A stretch of DNA of 58,935 bases, taken from Lactiplantibacillus herbarum (GTDB lineage Bacteria; Bacillota; Bacilli; Lactobacillales; Lactobacillaceae). Of the stretch, positions 37,008-46,695 are shown piece after piece (within the stretch, counting starts at the first letter, position 1; the number at the start of each line of letters is the position of its first letter). The notes below the pieces were generated by a model. That model had not been told where the DNA came from and made no database searches. It worked only from the letters and a program-made list of their open reading frames with translations. The DNA lies in assembly GCF_001039045.1 (NCBI RefSeq), contig NZ_LFEE01000019.1, positions 1-58,935 on the forward strand, in the 5' to 3' direction. The position numbers and the translations under genes were made by a program.

Positions 37008-38921
37008 TCAGGCTTGTGCGTATTGACTCAAATAATCCCAACGATCCATCTTCTCATCAATCTGAGTTTCAGTCTCAGTTAATTCTTTTTGTAAGTCAGC
37101 TAACTTACCATAGTCACTGGCGTTAGCGGCCATCGCTTCTTCAAGTTCGCCCTTATGCTGATCGAGCTCTTCAATTAGACCTTCGATTTTGTCATATTCG
37201 AGCTGTTCAGCGTAGGTCAGTTTGACCTTTTCCTTAGCTTGTTTAGCAGCTGGTTCGGCTGCGTCTTCAGCAACGGCTTTTTCTTTGGTTGCTTTAGTCT
37301 CAGTCGCATCCGCCTTAATGGCCGTCTTTTGATCCTTCAAATAACTTGAGAAGCGTCCTGAATACCGTTCAATGTGACCTTGACCATCAAAGATCAATAG
37401 TTTGGTTCCGACCTTGTCTAGGAAGTAACGGTCATGGGAAACGGTAATGACGGTCCCTGCAAAATTATCCAAGTAGTTTTCCAAAACGGTCAACGTCCCG
37501 ATATCCAAATCGTTGGTTGGTTCATCCAATAACAAGACATTTGGCTGTTGCATCAGTAGCTTCAGTAAGTAGAGTCGTCGTTGTTCGCCACCCGATAATT
37601 TACGGATAAGGGTTCCGTGCATTGAACGTGGGAACAAGAATTCTTCCAGCAACTCAGTTACGGAAACGTGTTCGCCCTGCTTATTGAGAACCGTTTCACC
37701 AACCGTCTGTAAGTAGTTAACGATCCGTTGATCACCTGGGATCGGTTCCGTCTGTTGCGTGTAATAACCTAATTTAACGGTCTCACCGATTGTGACCGTC
37801 CCGCTGTCTAGGGGCAATTTGCCGGCAATCACATTCAATAGACTCGATTTACCGGCACCGTTGACCCCGGTAATCCCGATCCGATCATTAGCTTGGATCA
37901 ACATTGAAAAGTCGTCTAAAATCGTCTGCTGCTCAAATTGTAAGCTAGCATCTTTCAATTCAATAACTTTTTTACCTAAACGTTGTTGTCCCAGTGAAAT
38001 ATCGACGTCACCGTCAACTTGCAACGTATTCAGATTATCCTTCAAATCGTTGAAGCGGTTGATTCGGCCCTGTTGCTTCGTGCTACGAGCAGGCGCCCCA
38101 GCACGCATCCAAGCCAATTCTTTTTTATATAACTGCTGTTGCTTGTGTTCTGCTGAAATATCACGGGCCACCCGTTCAGCCTTAGCTTGCACGAATGCTT
38201 GGTAGTTACCCGTATATTTATGCAATTCACCAAATGAGAGTTCAAACATCTGGTTAGCCACTTGGTCTAAGAAGTACCGATCATGAGTTACAACGATTAA
38301 AGCACCCTTATAACTGGTCAAATAATTCTCCAACCATTCGATAGAATCGAAATCCAAGTGGTTGGTCGGTTCGTCCAACAGCAATAAATCGGGTGACTGA
38401 ATCAAAACTTGCGCCAATCCGACCCGCTTCTGTTGGCCCCCAGACATATTTTTAACCGTCTGGGTCAAATCAGTAATGTGCAACTGCGTTAAGATCGTCT
38501 TAACGTCACTTTCAACCGTCCACGCATCTTCTTGGTTCATCCGTGCTTCCGCATCAACGTAGGCTTGTTGAGTTGCTGAATCTTCTGGACGATCCGCGTA
38601 AGCTGCTAACGTCTGTTCATAGTGTCGAATCGTACGAAAGACTTGCTGACTCCCAGCTAAGACGGCATCGATCACCGTCAAGTCTTGATCTAATTCTGGC
38701 CGTTGTTTTAAATAACCAATTGTATAATTCTTTGGTGTCACTAGTTGACCGTCTTCTGGTGCGGTCACGCCTGCTAACACGTCCAGTAAATTAGTTTTCC
38801 CGGACCCGTTAACCCCAATGACCCCAATACGATCATGTTCATTGACGATAAACGAAATATCGTGAAATAAGGTTTTCTCACCATAAGTTCGGGTCAGATT
38901 TTCTGCTCTTAAAGTTTGCAT
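37008..38921 (-). CDS. ABC-F family ATPase (Uup-like), ribosome-associated type
   Basis: This 637-residue protein has two ATP-binding cassettes in one chain and no membrane segments. Walker A motifs are GVNGSGKTN near residue 37 and GVNGAGKSS near 345; signatures are MSGGQQKR and LSGGEQRR. An interdomain linker (about 245-300) is rich in Lys and Arg and the C-terminus (about 550-635) forms a coiled coil, the arrangement of Uup-type ABC-F proteins. These act on the ribosome or nucleic acids rather than in transport. Whether it gives antibiotic protection cannot be judged. The ATG follows AAAGGGTGG and it precedes thyA by 12 bp. Confidence 0.92.
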   Translation of the reverse strand: MQTLRAENLTRTYGEKTLFHDISFIVNEHDRIGVIGVNGSGKTNLLDVLAGVTAPEDGQLVTPKNYTIGYLKQRPELDQDLTVIDAVLAGSQQVFRTIRHYEQTLAAYADRPEDSATQQAYVDAEARMNQEDAWTVESDVKTILTQLHITDLTQTVKNMSGGQQKRVGLAQVLIQSPDLLLLDEPTNHLDFDSIEWLENYLTSYKGALIVVTHDRYFLDQVANQMFELSFGELHKYTGNYQAFVQAKAERVARDISAEHKQQQLYKKELAWMRAGAPARSTKQQGRINRFNDLKDNLNTLQVDGDVDISLGQQRLGKKVIELKDASLQFEQQTILDDFSMLIQANDRIGITGVNGAGKSSLLNVIAGKLPLDSGTVTIGETVKLGYYTQQTEPIPGDQRIVNYLQTVGETVLNKQGEHVSVTELLEEFLFPRSMHGTLIRKLSGGEQRRLYLLKLLMQQPNVLLLDEPTNDLDIGTLTVLENYLDNFAGTVITVSHDRYFLDKVGTKLLIFDGQGHIERYSGRFSSYLKDQKTAIKADATETKATKEKAVAEDAAEPAAKQAKEKVKLTYAEQLEYDKIEGLIEELDQHKGELEEAMAANASDYGKLADLQKELTETETQIDEKMDRWDYLSQYAQA

Positions 38922-39128
38922 GTTTACGATCCACCCTTTTTTTACATCATTAGTTCTATCTTAGCTAGAAATCAAGTAAAAAACAACTGACAAACGTCCA
39001 TTAAGATGCGTTATCACGGTTAAAATTTTCTTAATCGGATTTATTTAGTTACACCTTGTGCTAATTGAACTCATCTAGGTAACCACGCTACCTATTTTGC
39101 CTACCAGGATGTCCTGCCAATGTTAGAA

Positions 39129-39372
39129 TACCCCTCACGGCTAGATATTAGTCAAAGACAGTTATGTGCGCACCTAATTTTTAAACTGACTGATCATGAT
39201 TCCAAAATTCAGAATAGTATACAATTTTTTCGTTAAACAGAATATATCCCCCCAAAAAACTGACTGGCGATCGCGAAACAATTGTCAGCTAATTTTTTGA
39301 AATAATAATCAAGCAATTTAAATCTAGGTAAAACATTATTAATATTTGAGGCCTGATTAGCCGTGAGGGGTA
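39129..39372. repeat. Long-range inverted repeat (possible miniature element ends)
   Basis: TACCCCTCACGGCTA and its exact reverse complement lie 214 bp apart, with partial extension (AGA-n outside the left copy). The spacing and AT-rich interior resemble a decayed miniature element, but no target duplication was identified. Confidence 0.5.
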
Positions 39373-39396
39373 GTCTGACAGCGTTCATCCATGAAA

Positions 39397-39490
39397 TTAC
39401 ACTTAGCTGAGTGGTTTTTGCAGGTTAGTGTAAGGCCGAGTATTTTGAGATTGCTAGCGGGTTGTGCTAGTGAGCTCAAAATCGTGCCCA
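39397..39490 (-). other. Structured extragenic element with nested hairpins
   Basis: Two strong inverted repeats occur within 90 bp: TTACACT/AGTGTAA, and an imperfect stem of ATTTTGAG plus CTAGC paired with GCTAG plus CTCAAAAT that extends outward with CGA/TCG and GGC/GCC. It may be a repetitive extragenic palindrome or a structured RNA. The strand is not established. Confidence 0.4.
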
Positions 39491-39604
39491 TGGCGTTCCA
39501 GCGTTGTCCAACCACCCCGGTAGGCGGATAAATCCGCACATATCATATATAGGACAAGGGACCCATTACTGAACTATTTCAACCATTTCGATCAATAACG
39601 ACAG

Positions 39605-39636
39605 AAAAAACTCCCGAAAGTTATTTTTCGGGAGTT
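39605..39636 (-). terminator. Terminator of the 151-residue hypothetical gene
   Basis: ACTCCCGAAA pairs with TTTCGGGAGT around a short loop and is followed on the minus strand by TTTTTT, 15 bp after the stop. Confidence 0.92.
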
Positions 39637-39651
39637 CACTTTAACTTAAAT

Positions 39652-40107
39652 TTAGTTTTTATGATCACCATAAACATCAAAAACGGTTCGTTTGTAATCA
39701 ACAACTAAGTGTAATTTACCATCACTGGTCATCGCACTAGTCTGATAAACGTTGTCGATACCGTCAGCATCACGTGGTTTGAAAGGCAAGTAAATCTGTT
39801 CACTGCCCCGTTCATCACCGAAGAGAATATCAATCTTTTCAATGTCTTGATAGTGGGTGACCCGTTCAAACATACCGCTTGAAACGGATGACAACAACGT
39901 CGTTTCAGGATCAATGGCGTCAGCATCTGGCTTAAACTCTGCCTTGAATGATTGACATGGATGAATAATCGTCATCTTGCCACCCTTGATCCGGCCATAA
40001 CTCGTTGTTACCCGGCCAATCCATAAATCAGAAATGTCTGGGTGGTGAACCGTCCAAGTATCACCATTCCGGAAATGAAATTTCAATGCTTCTAATGCAC
40101 GTTCCAT
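39652..40107 (-). CDS. Conserved hypothetical protein, 151 residues
   Basis: I do not recognise a family. The protein is soluble, without a signal peptide or membrane segment, and has a beta-rich pattern: FHFRNGDTWTVHHPDISDLW near the N-terminus, ILFGDERGSEQIYLPF in the middle and KLHLVVDYKRTVFDVYGD at the end. The ATG follows GAGGTGATATAA, a good ribosome-binding site, and the gene ends at a clear terminator, so it is a genuine coding sequence. It lies 56 bp after cca on the same strand and may be part of that transcript. Base composition matches its neighbours. Confidence 0.75.
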   Translation of the reverse strand: MERALEALKFHFRNGDTWTVHHPDISDLWIGRVTTSYGRIKGGKMTIIHPCQSFKAEFKPDADAIDPETTLLSSVSSGMFERVTHYQDIEKIDILFGDERGSEQIYLPFKPRDADGIDNVYQTSAMTSDGKLHLVVDYKRTVFDVYGDHKN

Positions 40108-40163
40108 TTATATCACCTCATTGAATTAGTTTCACCTTAATCGTAACAGATTCATAGAAAATA

Positions 40164-41387
40164 TCAATGGTTTTTTGTATCCGCTGCCATGCGTGCAAAG
40201 TCAAGCAAAGCGTCCGTTTGATTATTCACTTGACCATCCACAACGGCTCGTAAACACGCGGCTAAAATCGTGCCCATCGCTGGTCCTGGTGTCACCAATT
40301 TTTGTTGCACCAAATCGCCACCGTTGATTGCCAATTCGTGCTTATCGTGAATTGGCAATGCCTCATAGGATTGCTCTAACACTGCTTGATCCTGGCCAAA
40401 GCCTAGAATCGTTGCAACCTGATTAGCCGTTGTGAGCGCCGCTAAGCCCGCTGAAAAGTTCTCGTAAGCAGTTAGCTGTCCACGTTCTTGTAACGCACTG
40501 AGCGCCTCAATAGCCGCTAGCACGTGGTTAATCAGTTCATTACTGGTCTTCCACGTCTTTAGCAACTTGCGAATAGCGGCTTCATCCGTTGCATCCATCA
40601 GCCATGCTAGCAGTGTCCAAGTACTTTCAATCGTTGGCAAATGCCATGCGGGTAAGGCAATCAGTTGATCTAACATCGCCCGTTGATCCGCCATCTTTGG
40701 CATGTACTGATATAAACCCGTTGTTAACAAGCTCTGTAATCCACGTTCAGGGTGTTGCCCCATCAAGAGCTTTTCCCATTCAACACGGGTCCGTTCAACC
40801 GCGATCTTCGTCAACAACGTGGCATTATCAGCAACAGCTTGTTCCGTCTGTGATTCAATTGAAAAATCAAGCTGACTGGCAAAACGCACGGCCCGCATCA
40901 TCCGTAACGCATCTTCGTGGAACCGTTCTTCGGCTACCCCAACCGCGCGCAAGATACCCGCATCAAGATCCGCTAACCCATCGAACAAGTCGATCACTTC
41001 ACCGGTCGCCGTCATTGCCAGCGCATTGATTGTAAAATCACGCCGTTGCAAGTCTTCTTTTAGTGAGCGCACAAACGTCACTTGGTCTGGTCGGCGAAAA
41101 TCCTGGTAACCAGACTCAGTCCGAAAAGTTGTCGTTTCATAGCCGTTACCATGATCCAAAATCATCACCGTACCGTGTTCGATACCAGTATCGACCGTTC
41201 GCTTGAATAGACTCTTAACTTCTGCTGGAAAGGCACTGGTTGCAATATCTACGTCATGCAAAGGTTTACCCAAAATCGTGTCGCGAACACAACCGCCTAC
41301 AAAGTACGCCTCAAAGCCGGCCGCCGTAATCGTATCAATGACCGGTTTTGCCGCCTGAAACTCAGCCGGCAATTCGCTCAAGATCAT
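40164..41387 (-). CDS. cca: CCA tRNA nucleotidyltransferase
   Basis: The 407-residue enzyme adds or repairs the 3' CCA of tRNAs. The nucleotidyltransferase signature is [20 protein letters not shown] near residues 31-50, followed by [11 protein letters not shown] and the [14 protein letters not shown] head-neck region. Its length and single-chain CCA-adding layout fit Gram-positive class II enzymes. The ATG overlaps the dapB stop (ATGA), so translation is coupled to dapB. Confidence 0.95.
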   Translation of the reverse strand: MILSELPAEFQAAKPVIDTITAAGFEAYFVGGCVRDTILGKPLHDVDIATSAFPAEVKSLFKRTVDTGIEHGTVMILDHGNGYETTTFRTESGYQDFRRPDQVTFVRSLKEDLQRRDFTINALAMTATGEVIDLFDGLADLDAGILRAVGVAEERFHEDALRMMRAVRFASQLDFSIESQTEQAVADNATLLTKIAVERTRVEWEKLLMGQHPERGLQSLLTTGLYQYMPKMADQRAMLDQLIALPAWHLPTIESTWTLLAWLMDATDEAAIRKLLKTWKTSNELINHVLAAIEALSALQERGQLTAYENFSAGLAALTTANQVATILGFGQDQAVLEQSYEALPIHDKHELAINGGDLVQQKLVTPGPAMGTILAACLRAVVDGQVNNQTDALLDFARMAADTKNH

Positions 41388-42169
41388 AGTAAGTTCTCCA
41401 AACCGACGAAGAGTTCGTGATACTGGTTAACCTTTTCAACGGCAACCTTGACCCCTGACATGAACGAGATTCGATCAAAGGAATCCTGACGAATCGTCAA
41501 ACCTTCACCAGGACCACCGAACATAACTTCTTCGTGAGCAACCAAACCAGGTAAGCGAACGGCGTGAATCCGCATGCCTTCGTATTCAGCACCCCGGGCA
41601 CCTGGTAAAGTTTCAGTTGCGTCAGGATTACCCTGTTGCTTAGGTTCGCGAACTTCCGCAATCTTCTTAGCGGTACTGATAGCTGTCCCACTTGGTGAGT
41701 CGATCTTATCATCGTGGTGCATTTCAATAATTTCAACGTCTGGCATATACTTAGCAGCTTGTTGGGCAAATTGCATCAATAAGACGGCACTGATCCCAAA
41801 GTTAGGAGCGATTAAACCACCCACTTGCTTGTCTTTAGCCAATGCTTGTAATTCAGCAACTTGTTCATCAGTCATCCCAGTCGTCCCGATAACAGGTGAA
41901 ATGCCATGGCTGATGGCAAATTTAGCATTTTCGTAAACTGCGGTTGGAATCGTAAAATCGATCCACACCGTTGCATCCGTTTTAATTTGAGTTAAATCGT
42001 GGAATGCGGGAACATCTTGACCCTTAAAATGCTCATTCTCACCTAAATTTTTGTCGGTACTGCGGGCATCATATACACCCACTAATTCAAAATCTGGTGT
42101 ATCAATGACCATTTGTACAGCGGTACTACCCATGCGGCCCTGATAGCCGGCTACGATTACTTTTACCAC
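41384..42169 (-). CDS. dapB: 4-hydroxy-tetrahydrodipicolinate reductase
   Basis: DapB makes tetrahydrodipicolinate in the lysine/diaminopimelate pathway, needed for peptidoglycan. The 261-residue protein has the nucleotide-binding [11 protein letters not shown] near the N-terminus, VIGTTGMT, the catalytic [15 protein letters not shown] block and [11 protein letters not shown]-type C-terminal sequence. The start is GTG at 42169 with GAGGAGGAA upstream. It is coupled to cca by a 4-bp overlap. No riboswitch was seen upstream; only a short GGCAGG/CCCTGC hairpin lies in the leader. Confidence 0.96.
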   Translation of the reverse strand: MVKVIVAGYQGRMGSTAVQMVIDTPDFELVGVYDARSTDKNLGENEHFKGQDVPAFHDLTQIKTDATVWIDFTIPTAVYENAKFAISHGISPVIGTTGMTDEQVAELQALAKDKQVGGLIAPNFGISAVLLMQFAQQAAKYMPDVEIIEMHHDDKIDSPSGTAISTAKKIAEVREPKQQGNPDATETLPGARGAEYEGMRIHAVRLPGLVAHEEVMFGGPGEGLTIRQDSFDRISFMSGVKVAVEKVNQYHELFVGLENLL

Positions 42170-42296
42170 AATAAATTCCTCCTCAAGATTAATCTAACTT
42201 ATATTTTAGCAGACAATGGCCCACTTATGCAGGGAAACTCCTGCCAAATAACTCAGTCACCTAAAAACTAGCTACAAAACTCAGACTAAATTCGCT

Positions 42297-42689
42297 TTAT
42301 AATCCCGGAATCGGCTCAACTAGCAACGGCTGATCCTGATTGTTATAATACGTGACTTGCTTAGCGACTAAATCGCTGGTCCACCGTGGGACACCCGCAG
42401 CTCCTGCCAACTCACAGAAACGCTCAAAGTCAAAATCACCAGCTTGGGCACCCCGAACAGCGGCCTTAATTTTAGTCGCATCACCGTTAGCGGCTACCGT
42501 CTGTGGGACACCATTCAGTTGAAGATCCACGTGGCTGTCATCGTCAAAGTAGCGGTACTGACCAGCTGCGACTAAATAATCGTATCGAAGTACACCAAGT
42601 TCATTAAAACGGCGCATTAAGGCTGCAAAGCCACTGGCATCACCTTCAGCTTTTACAGCAGTTTCAATATCATTGTAGTTTAGTGTCAT
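42297..42689 (-). CDS. DUF1398 family protein
   Basis: This 130-residue soluble protein matches the DUF1398 plan: an N-terminal FAALMRRFNELGVLRYDYLV segment, a central Gly/Ala-rich region and the C-terminal FERFCELAGAAGVPRWTSDL-VAKQVTYY block. Function is not known. The ATG follows TAGGAGGTTAACC. It stands alone between the MFS/DUF4811 terminator and the dapB promoter region. Confidence 0.85.
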   Translation of the reverse strand: MTLNYNDIETAVKAEGDASGFAALMRRFNELGVLRYDYLVAAGQYRYFDDDSHVDLQLNGVPQTVAANGDATKIKAAVRGAQAGDFDFERFCELAGAAGVPRWTSDLVAKQVTYYNNQDQPLLVEPIPGL

Positions 42690-42900
42690 GGTTAACCTCC
42701 TAATTGCTTTAAGACTAAACTACCAGCTTTAAGTCATTTCAACCATTAAAAAGACTGCCAAATAATTAGCAACCAGACAATCAGCTTGCAAATATTGCCG
42801 TGGCATCAACACTGATTCCAGTTTTGAAATTGCAACCTGTCGCCGAGTAAAACCGCACCAAATAACTTATAGCGTATATTTCAACACTAAAACTATTACA

Positions 42901-42953
42901 AAAATTAGCAGCTGCTTCAGAATATTTAAAATTCTGAAGCAGCTGCTAATTTT
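42901..42953. terminator. 23-bp perfect-stem terminator downstream of the DUF4811 gene
   Basis: The arms at 42901-42923 and 42931-42953 are exact reverse complements (ends AAAATTAGCAG / CTGCTAATTTT) around a 7-base loop. A/T runs at both ends allow bidirectional use; the minus-strand DUF4811/MFS pair is the likely user. Confidence 0.9.
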
Positions 42954-42997
42954 AAGTTATATCTCTGATACTTACGACAAGTAATTAACCTTAGCTT

Positions 42998-43729
42998 TTA
43001 TTTTAAAGCAGCCCGTAGCTGTTTAACTGTTAGCTCGGCCGTCGCTTGTTTCAAGTAACGTTGTTGTTCAACTTTAGACGCTTGCGGATGCTGCTTCACG
43101 TATGCGACCAGCTGTTGCTGCAAGGCTGTCTTTAATTGCTGCGCTTGCGCTGTACTCGTTTTGACTTGACTCAACTGTTTAGCTTGAGCAGCCGTCAAGA
43201 CTAACCAAGTCTTTTTGGGTACCGTCACTACGACATGCTTACTGATCAACTGATTCTGTGCCTTACCGACTTTCAGCCAGTATTCACCCGCAGCTGAACG
43301 CCAACCCCAGTGCGTTGTCGTGATCTTAACAGTCGCTTGCGTCACATCAGCTTGACGATAAGTAGCGTGTACTTTAACCGCATTGACCACGTCGCTAGTG
43401 TCTGGCACAAAATGTGGCGTCGCCTTAGTAGCGTCAGCGCTAGTTTTATAAACCATCACGTAACGTCCTGACTTAGTTCCTAACTGTTTCGCAATCAAAA
43501 GCCCGGCTGGTGACTTCGTACTACCGGCAGAATAGATCTGCTGGTGTTCCACCGTTGTCACTTGGTGCATGCCCCAATGGTACTTGGTTGAAGCAATCAG
43601 CATCCCCGAACTGGCCACTAACGCCACCAATAAAACACCACTGATCGACCAGCGCCAAAAACGTGCCGAAATCAGCGTAATACTAGCAACTGTGGCCGCA
43701 GCTAAAATAACAACAATCCAAATTAACAT
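42998..43729 (-). CDS. DUF4811 family membrane protein, partner of the MFS exporter
   Basis: The 243-residue protein has two N-terminal membrane helices (about 2-22 and 27-47) and an extracytoplasmic domain with the DUF4811 features STKYHWGMHQVTT and TTTHWGWRSAAGEYWLKVG. The C-terminal 60 residues are Gln/Lys/Ala-rich and helical. It follows an MFS exporter gene by 4 bp, so it probably acts with it, though the mechanism is not known. A very strong terminator follows. Confidence 0.82.
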   Translation of the reverse strand: MLIWIVVILAAATVASITLISARFWRWSISGVLLVALVASSGMLIASTKYHWGMHQVTTVEHQQIYSAGSTKSPAGLLIAKQLGTKSGRYVMVYKTSADATKATPHFVPDTSDVVNAVKVHATYRQADVTQATVKITTTHWGWRSAAGEYWLKVGKAQNQLISKHVVVTVPKKTWLVLTAAQAKQLSQVKTSTAQAQQLKTALQQQLVAYVKQHPQASKVEQQRYLKQATAELTVKQLRAALK

Positions 43730-43733
43730 GATT

Positions 43734-45239
43734 TTAAGCCCCTTTCTTAACGGTTGATTTTTTCGTTAACCAAAACGCTAGAATGATTCCGGCAACGGCG
43801 AAACCCAGACCAACGATAAAGGCAACTTGAAACCCATCCATGGAAGCCTGCAAGTACTTATCCGCATATTTCAACGGATCAGCTAGTTTTAACGTGTGAC
43901 TTGGCTCATGATTATTGATCACATTTTGTGTAATTGAAGTTAGTACAGCTGTCCCAACCGAAGACGCAATCTGCCGTGCCGTATTATTCACGGCAGTCCC
44001 ATCCGTCGTCTTGGCTAGTGGCAAAGCAGCCATCGCTTCCGTCGTCAATGGCATTAAGACTAGCGCAATTCCGACCATCCGAATCGCATACATGACGGTA
44101 ATCATCATCGTTGACGTCGACATATCGATATAAGCAAACGGTAGCGTCCCGACAGCCAGAATACTAAAGCCAGCGATCGTTAACCGTTTGATACCAGCAA
44201 CGTCATACAATTTACCCGCAATTGGCGAGAACAAGCCCATCAACAGCGCTCCCGGTAACAACGCTAACCCGGAATTGAGTGCCGTTAACCGGTGAACATT
44301 TTGCAAATAAGTCGGTAACATCATTTCGACGCCCATCATCGCCATCGTTGCTAAGACCATTGTGATCGTTGTCAACGTAAATCGGCGTGACTTGAAGACC
44401 CGGACATCTAAGAATGGTGTTTCTAAGTGTAACTGCCGGTAGACTAAGATTGTAATCAGAATCACACCACCAACGATCGGCGCGACCACACTTGACAAGT
44501 CACCCCAACCATTTGCCGAGACGTTCGTGAAGCCCATGAGGAACAGGCCAAAACCAATACTTGAAAGCACCAGGGACCACCAATCAAACGTCACTTTTTC
44601 GCGTTTAACGACGTCCTTGATAATGAACGGACACAATACGAACGCAATGGCGATCACGATCAATGGTAAGTAGAAAATACTGCGCCATGAATTAGTTAAG
44701 GTAAAGCCTAAGATGACGTGGTTCTTATTCAAGATCCAACCAGTCAAAGTTGGTCCTAAGGCCGGGGCCATCCCGACAACTAAGCCCATCAGCCCCATCG
44801 CCATACTGCGTTCATTTTTGCCGTAGATATTGATAATAATAATCTGCAGTAATGGGAACATGATTCCCACGGCTAAGGCAGCCACTACCCGTCCGATAAC
44901 GAACATGAACCACATTGAATTTTGAGCGGGCGTAAATGCCGAGATCGCAATCCCAACCATCAAGCAACCATAAGCGACCATCGATAAACTGCGGACGGAA
45001 AACCGTTTGATCAGGGACGCCGAGACCGGCACCATGATCGCATTCGCTAATAAGAACCACGTCGTCGCTTGTTGCGCCGTACTCAGGTTGATGTCAAAGA
45101 CCGTCATCAAACGTGGTAACGCTGTTCCTAACGACGTCTGCATCAGTGCAGCAGCAAAGGTCGCAAACAACGTTAGCGTCAATAATAGCCCACGATGATA
45201 AGGCTGACCGTGAATATCTAAATGTTGTGTGTTTTTCAA
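43734..45239 (-). CDS. MFS transporter, DHA2 (EmrB/QacA-type) drug exporter
   Basis: The 501-residue protein has about 14 membrane helices, with DHA2 signatures LGTALPRLMTVFDI in the first helix, the loop GRVVAALAVGIMFPLLQ and GPALGPTLTGWI-like motif C (PALGPTLTGWIL). Proton-driven export of toxic compounds is the usual role; the substrate is unknown. It is co-transcribed with DUF4811 and divergent from a TetR regulator across a palindromic operator, a typical inducible efflux arrangement. Confidence 0.9.
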   Translation of the reverse strand: MKNTQHLDIHGQPYHRGLLLTLTLFATFAAALMQTSLGTALPRLMTVFDINLSTAQQATTWFLLANAIMVPVSASLIKRFSVRSLSMVAYGCLMVGIAISAFTPAQNSMWFMFVIGRVVAALAVGIMFPLLQIIIINIYGKNERSMAMGLMGLVVGMAPALGPTLTGWILNKNHVILGFTLTNSWRSIFYLPLIVIAIAFVLCPFIIKDVVKREKVTFDWWSLVLSSIGFGLFLMGFTNVSANGWGDLSSVVAPIVGGVILITILVYRQLHLETPFLDVRVFKSRRFTLTTITMVLATMAMMGVEMMLPTYLQNVHRLTALNSGLALLPGALLMGLFSPIAGKLYDVAGIKRLTIAGFSILAVGTLPFAYIDMSTSTMMITVMYAIRMVGIALVLMPLTTEAMAALPLAKTTDGTAVNNTARQIASSVGTAVLTSITQNVINNHEPSHTLKLADPLKYADKYLQASMDGFQVAFIVGLGFAVAGIILAFWLTKKSTVKKGA

Positions 45240-45311
45240 AACTAATTCCCTCCAATGATTTACAATGAACGATTTTCAATTCTAATCATTCAGACCATTA
45301 ACTTGAAGCAC

Positions 45312-45355
45312 AAAATAGCACAATACGTCTTATTTTCAACAAATTGTGCTATTTT
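45312..45355. promoter_or_regulatory. Operator-like dyad between the MFS exporter and its TetR regulator
   Basis: AAAATAGCACAAT (45312-45324) and ATTGTGCTATTTT (45343-45355) are exact inverted copies 18 bp apart; a further AGCACAA half-site precedes the left copy. Location between divergent genes suggests binding by the TetR protein. Confidence 0.7.
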
Positions 45356-45399
45356 GATGTATGCTTATGATTACAAGTCAGAAAGAAGGCAATGCTATT

Positions 45400-45975
45400 T
45401 TGGCATACACACAAAAAACGACCTACACACGCCAACAGATTAGTGACAGTCTGCTACATCTTTTACAGACTCAAGATTTTAATACGATTACGGTCAAACA
45501 GGTCGTCGATCCGATTCACGTTGATCGCAGTACTTTTTACCGCTACTTTGAAGATAAGTACGACCTATTAGCACAGACTGAACAGCAGGTCTTAGACGAG
45601 ATCGACACGTTACGACTCGATCTACATGTTGAAAGTAACCAGCTGGCTGATCACTCACAAGAAGCTTTATTGATCATCGCTGACTTTTTTCAAAGCCACG
45701 CGCCCGTTCTACGAGGATTATTTAGTCCACATAGCCTGCCAACTTTTGAAACCAAGATGACCCGTCAATTAAGTGTCCGGTTCAACCAAATCTATGAACC
45801 GCCACGAACAAGCCAAGTCAAACTACTGCGTGACACCTTGATCACCATTGTCATTACCGTTTTAAAAAATTGGGTCTTGCATCCAGCTGATCTAAGCATG
45901 CCTGAAACATTACTATTGCTTAAATCAGCGTTGGACCACGGTATCATTCCCACTTTGAACGAAAAGTTAGCTTAA
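45400..45975 (+). CDS. TetR/AcrR family transcriptional regulator
   Basis: The product of about 191 residues has an N-terminal TetR helix-turn-helix (TRQQISDSLLHLL, then TVKQVVDPIHVDRSTFYRYFEDKYDLL) and a helical ligand-binding domain. It is divergent from the MFS/DUF4811 pair and likely represses it through the dyad in between. The TTG at 45400 is preferred because AGAAAGAAGG lies about ten bases upstream; an ATG at 45361 would have no ribosome-binding site and would lie almost against the dyad. The start is therefore not certain. A strong terminator follows the stop. Confidence 0.85.
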   Translation: MAYTQKTTYTRQQISDSLLHLLQTQDFNTITVKQVVDPIHVDRSTFYRYFEDKYDLLAQTEQQVLDEIDTLRLDLHVESNQLADHSQEALLIIADFFQSHAPVLRGLFSPHSLPTFETKMTRQLSVRFNQIYEPPRTSQVKLLRDTLITIVITVLKNWVLHPADLSMPETLLLLKSALDHGIIPTLNEKLA

Positions 45976-46016
45976 AATTACAGCCAGGTGCTAATGTCAG
46001 CCATCTAGATAAATTG

Positions 46017-46061
46017 AAAAAACCACCTGAGTTGGTATTAATCCAACTCAGGTGGTTTTTT
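46017..46061. terminator. Strong bidirectional terminator after the TetR gene
   Basis: A 19-bp perfect stem (ACCACCTGAGTTGG paired with CCAACTCAGGTGGT plus A/T ends) with a 7-base loop and flanking A and T runs. Confidence 0.93.
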
Positions 46062-46191
46062 CAATGCTTGATAATTACTTAACCGCTAAAATTTTGTTAC
46101 TAAACAGAACAAAAGCACTATGCAATCGTTGTACAAAACGAACAGCTACCTAAAAATCGGTATCACGACATAAATTAATGCAGTATTCGTA

Positions 46192-46695
46192 TCAACTTGT
46201 CCCTAAATAAACGCTAAAGATAATTACTTGAATAGTTACCGCAGCTAAGAGGCTACCAATTAGGAACTGACTAATTAGAAATCGTCTAGCAGATACTAGT
46301 TCAAATTCATTTGAAGCCGTTTCTTTCCAATACGTACGTCGATAGCGTCTCAATGAATTACTGCAGAACCACATTACAAGAGAAGCAACACCAACGATAG
46401 TAGTTGCCAAATATGGCGTCTCTTCATATATCAGCACTTGCCCCGAATTCATTACTACTAAAATGAATACTGAAAGTCGTCCAAGTCTGGACATAACTGT
46501 TAATTTATATTTCTTATGAATTGGTTCCATTAAAAATTGTGCTCTAATCTTTCGATACTTTTTGTATTGCCAAACCGGGGTATTCGTATGATATTGTCTA
46601 ATGACAAAGGTCCCAACGAGTCCTGCAATAAGTAAATAAAGTAAAACACTAAGATCTATTAAAACGCTTATTTCATTCAACCCAATACCCTGCAT
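46192..46695 (-). CDS. Hypothetical membrane protein, about 167 residues
   Basis: I do not recognise a family. The protein has four hydrophobic segments, at about 10-30, 75-92, 97-115 and 140-163, separated by basic loops (KKYRKIRAQFL, NSLRRYRRTYWKE). This charge distribution places the loops inside. The ATG at 46695 has AAAGGAG eight bases upstream; the in-frame GTG at 46701 is less likely. It stands alone between two terminator-flanked neighbours. Its composition is slightly more AT-rich than adjacent housekeeping genes. Confidence 0.6.
   Translation of the reverse strand: MQGIGLNEISVLIDLSVLLYLLIAGLVGTFVIRQYHTNTPVWQYKKYRKIRAQFLMEPIHKKYKLTVMSRLGRLSVFILVVMNSGQVLIYEETPYLATTIVGVASLVMWFCSNSLRRYRRTYWKETASNEFELVSARRFLISQFLIGSLLAAVTIQVIIFSVYLGTS

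Larger units (their letters stand above)
38922..39604. other. Gene-free region with a 15-bp inverted repeat and stacked hairpins
   Basis: About 680 bp hold no convincing gene; a 60-codon minus-strand frame (39357-39539) has no ribosome-binding site. TACCCCTCACGGCTA (39129-39143) is repeated inverted at 39358-39372. Next to the right copy lie two hairpins: TTACACT/AGTGTAA (39397-39433) and ATTTTGAG-CTAGC/GCTAG-CTCAAAAT (39442-39482). The AT-rich 214 bp between the inverted copies shows nothing else. Confidence 0.5.

Noticed and set aside
39357-39539. 60-codon minus-strand open frame
   Set aside because: There is no ribosome-binding site upstream, the frame runs through the hairpins and inverted repeat, and no family is recognised. 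It is treated as part of the structured intergenic element.
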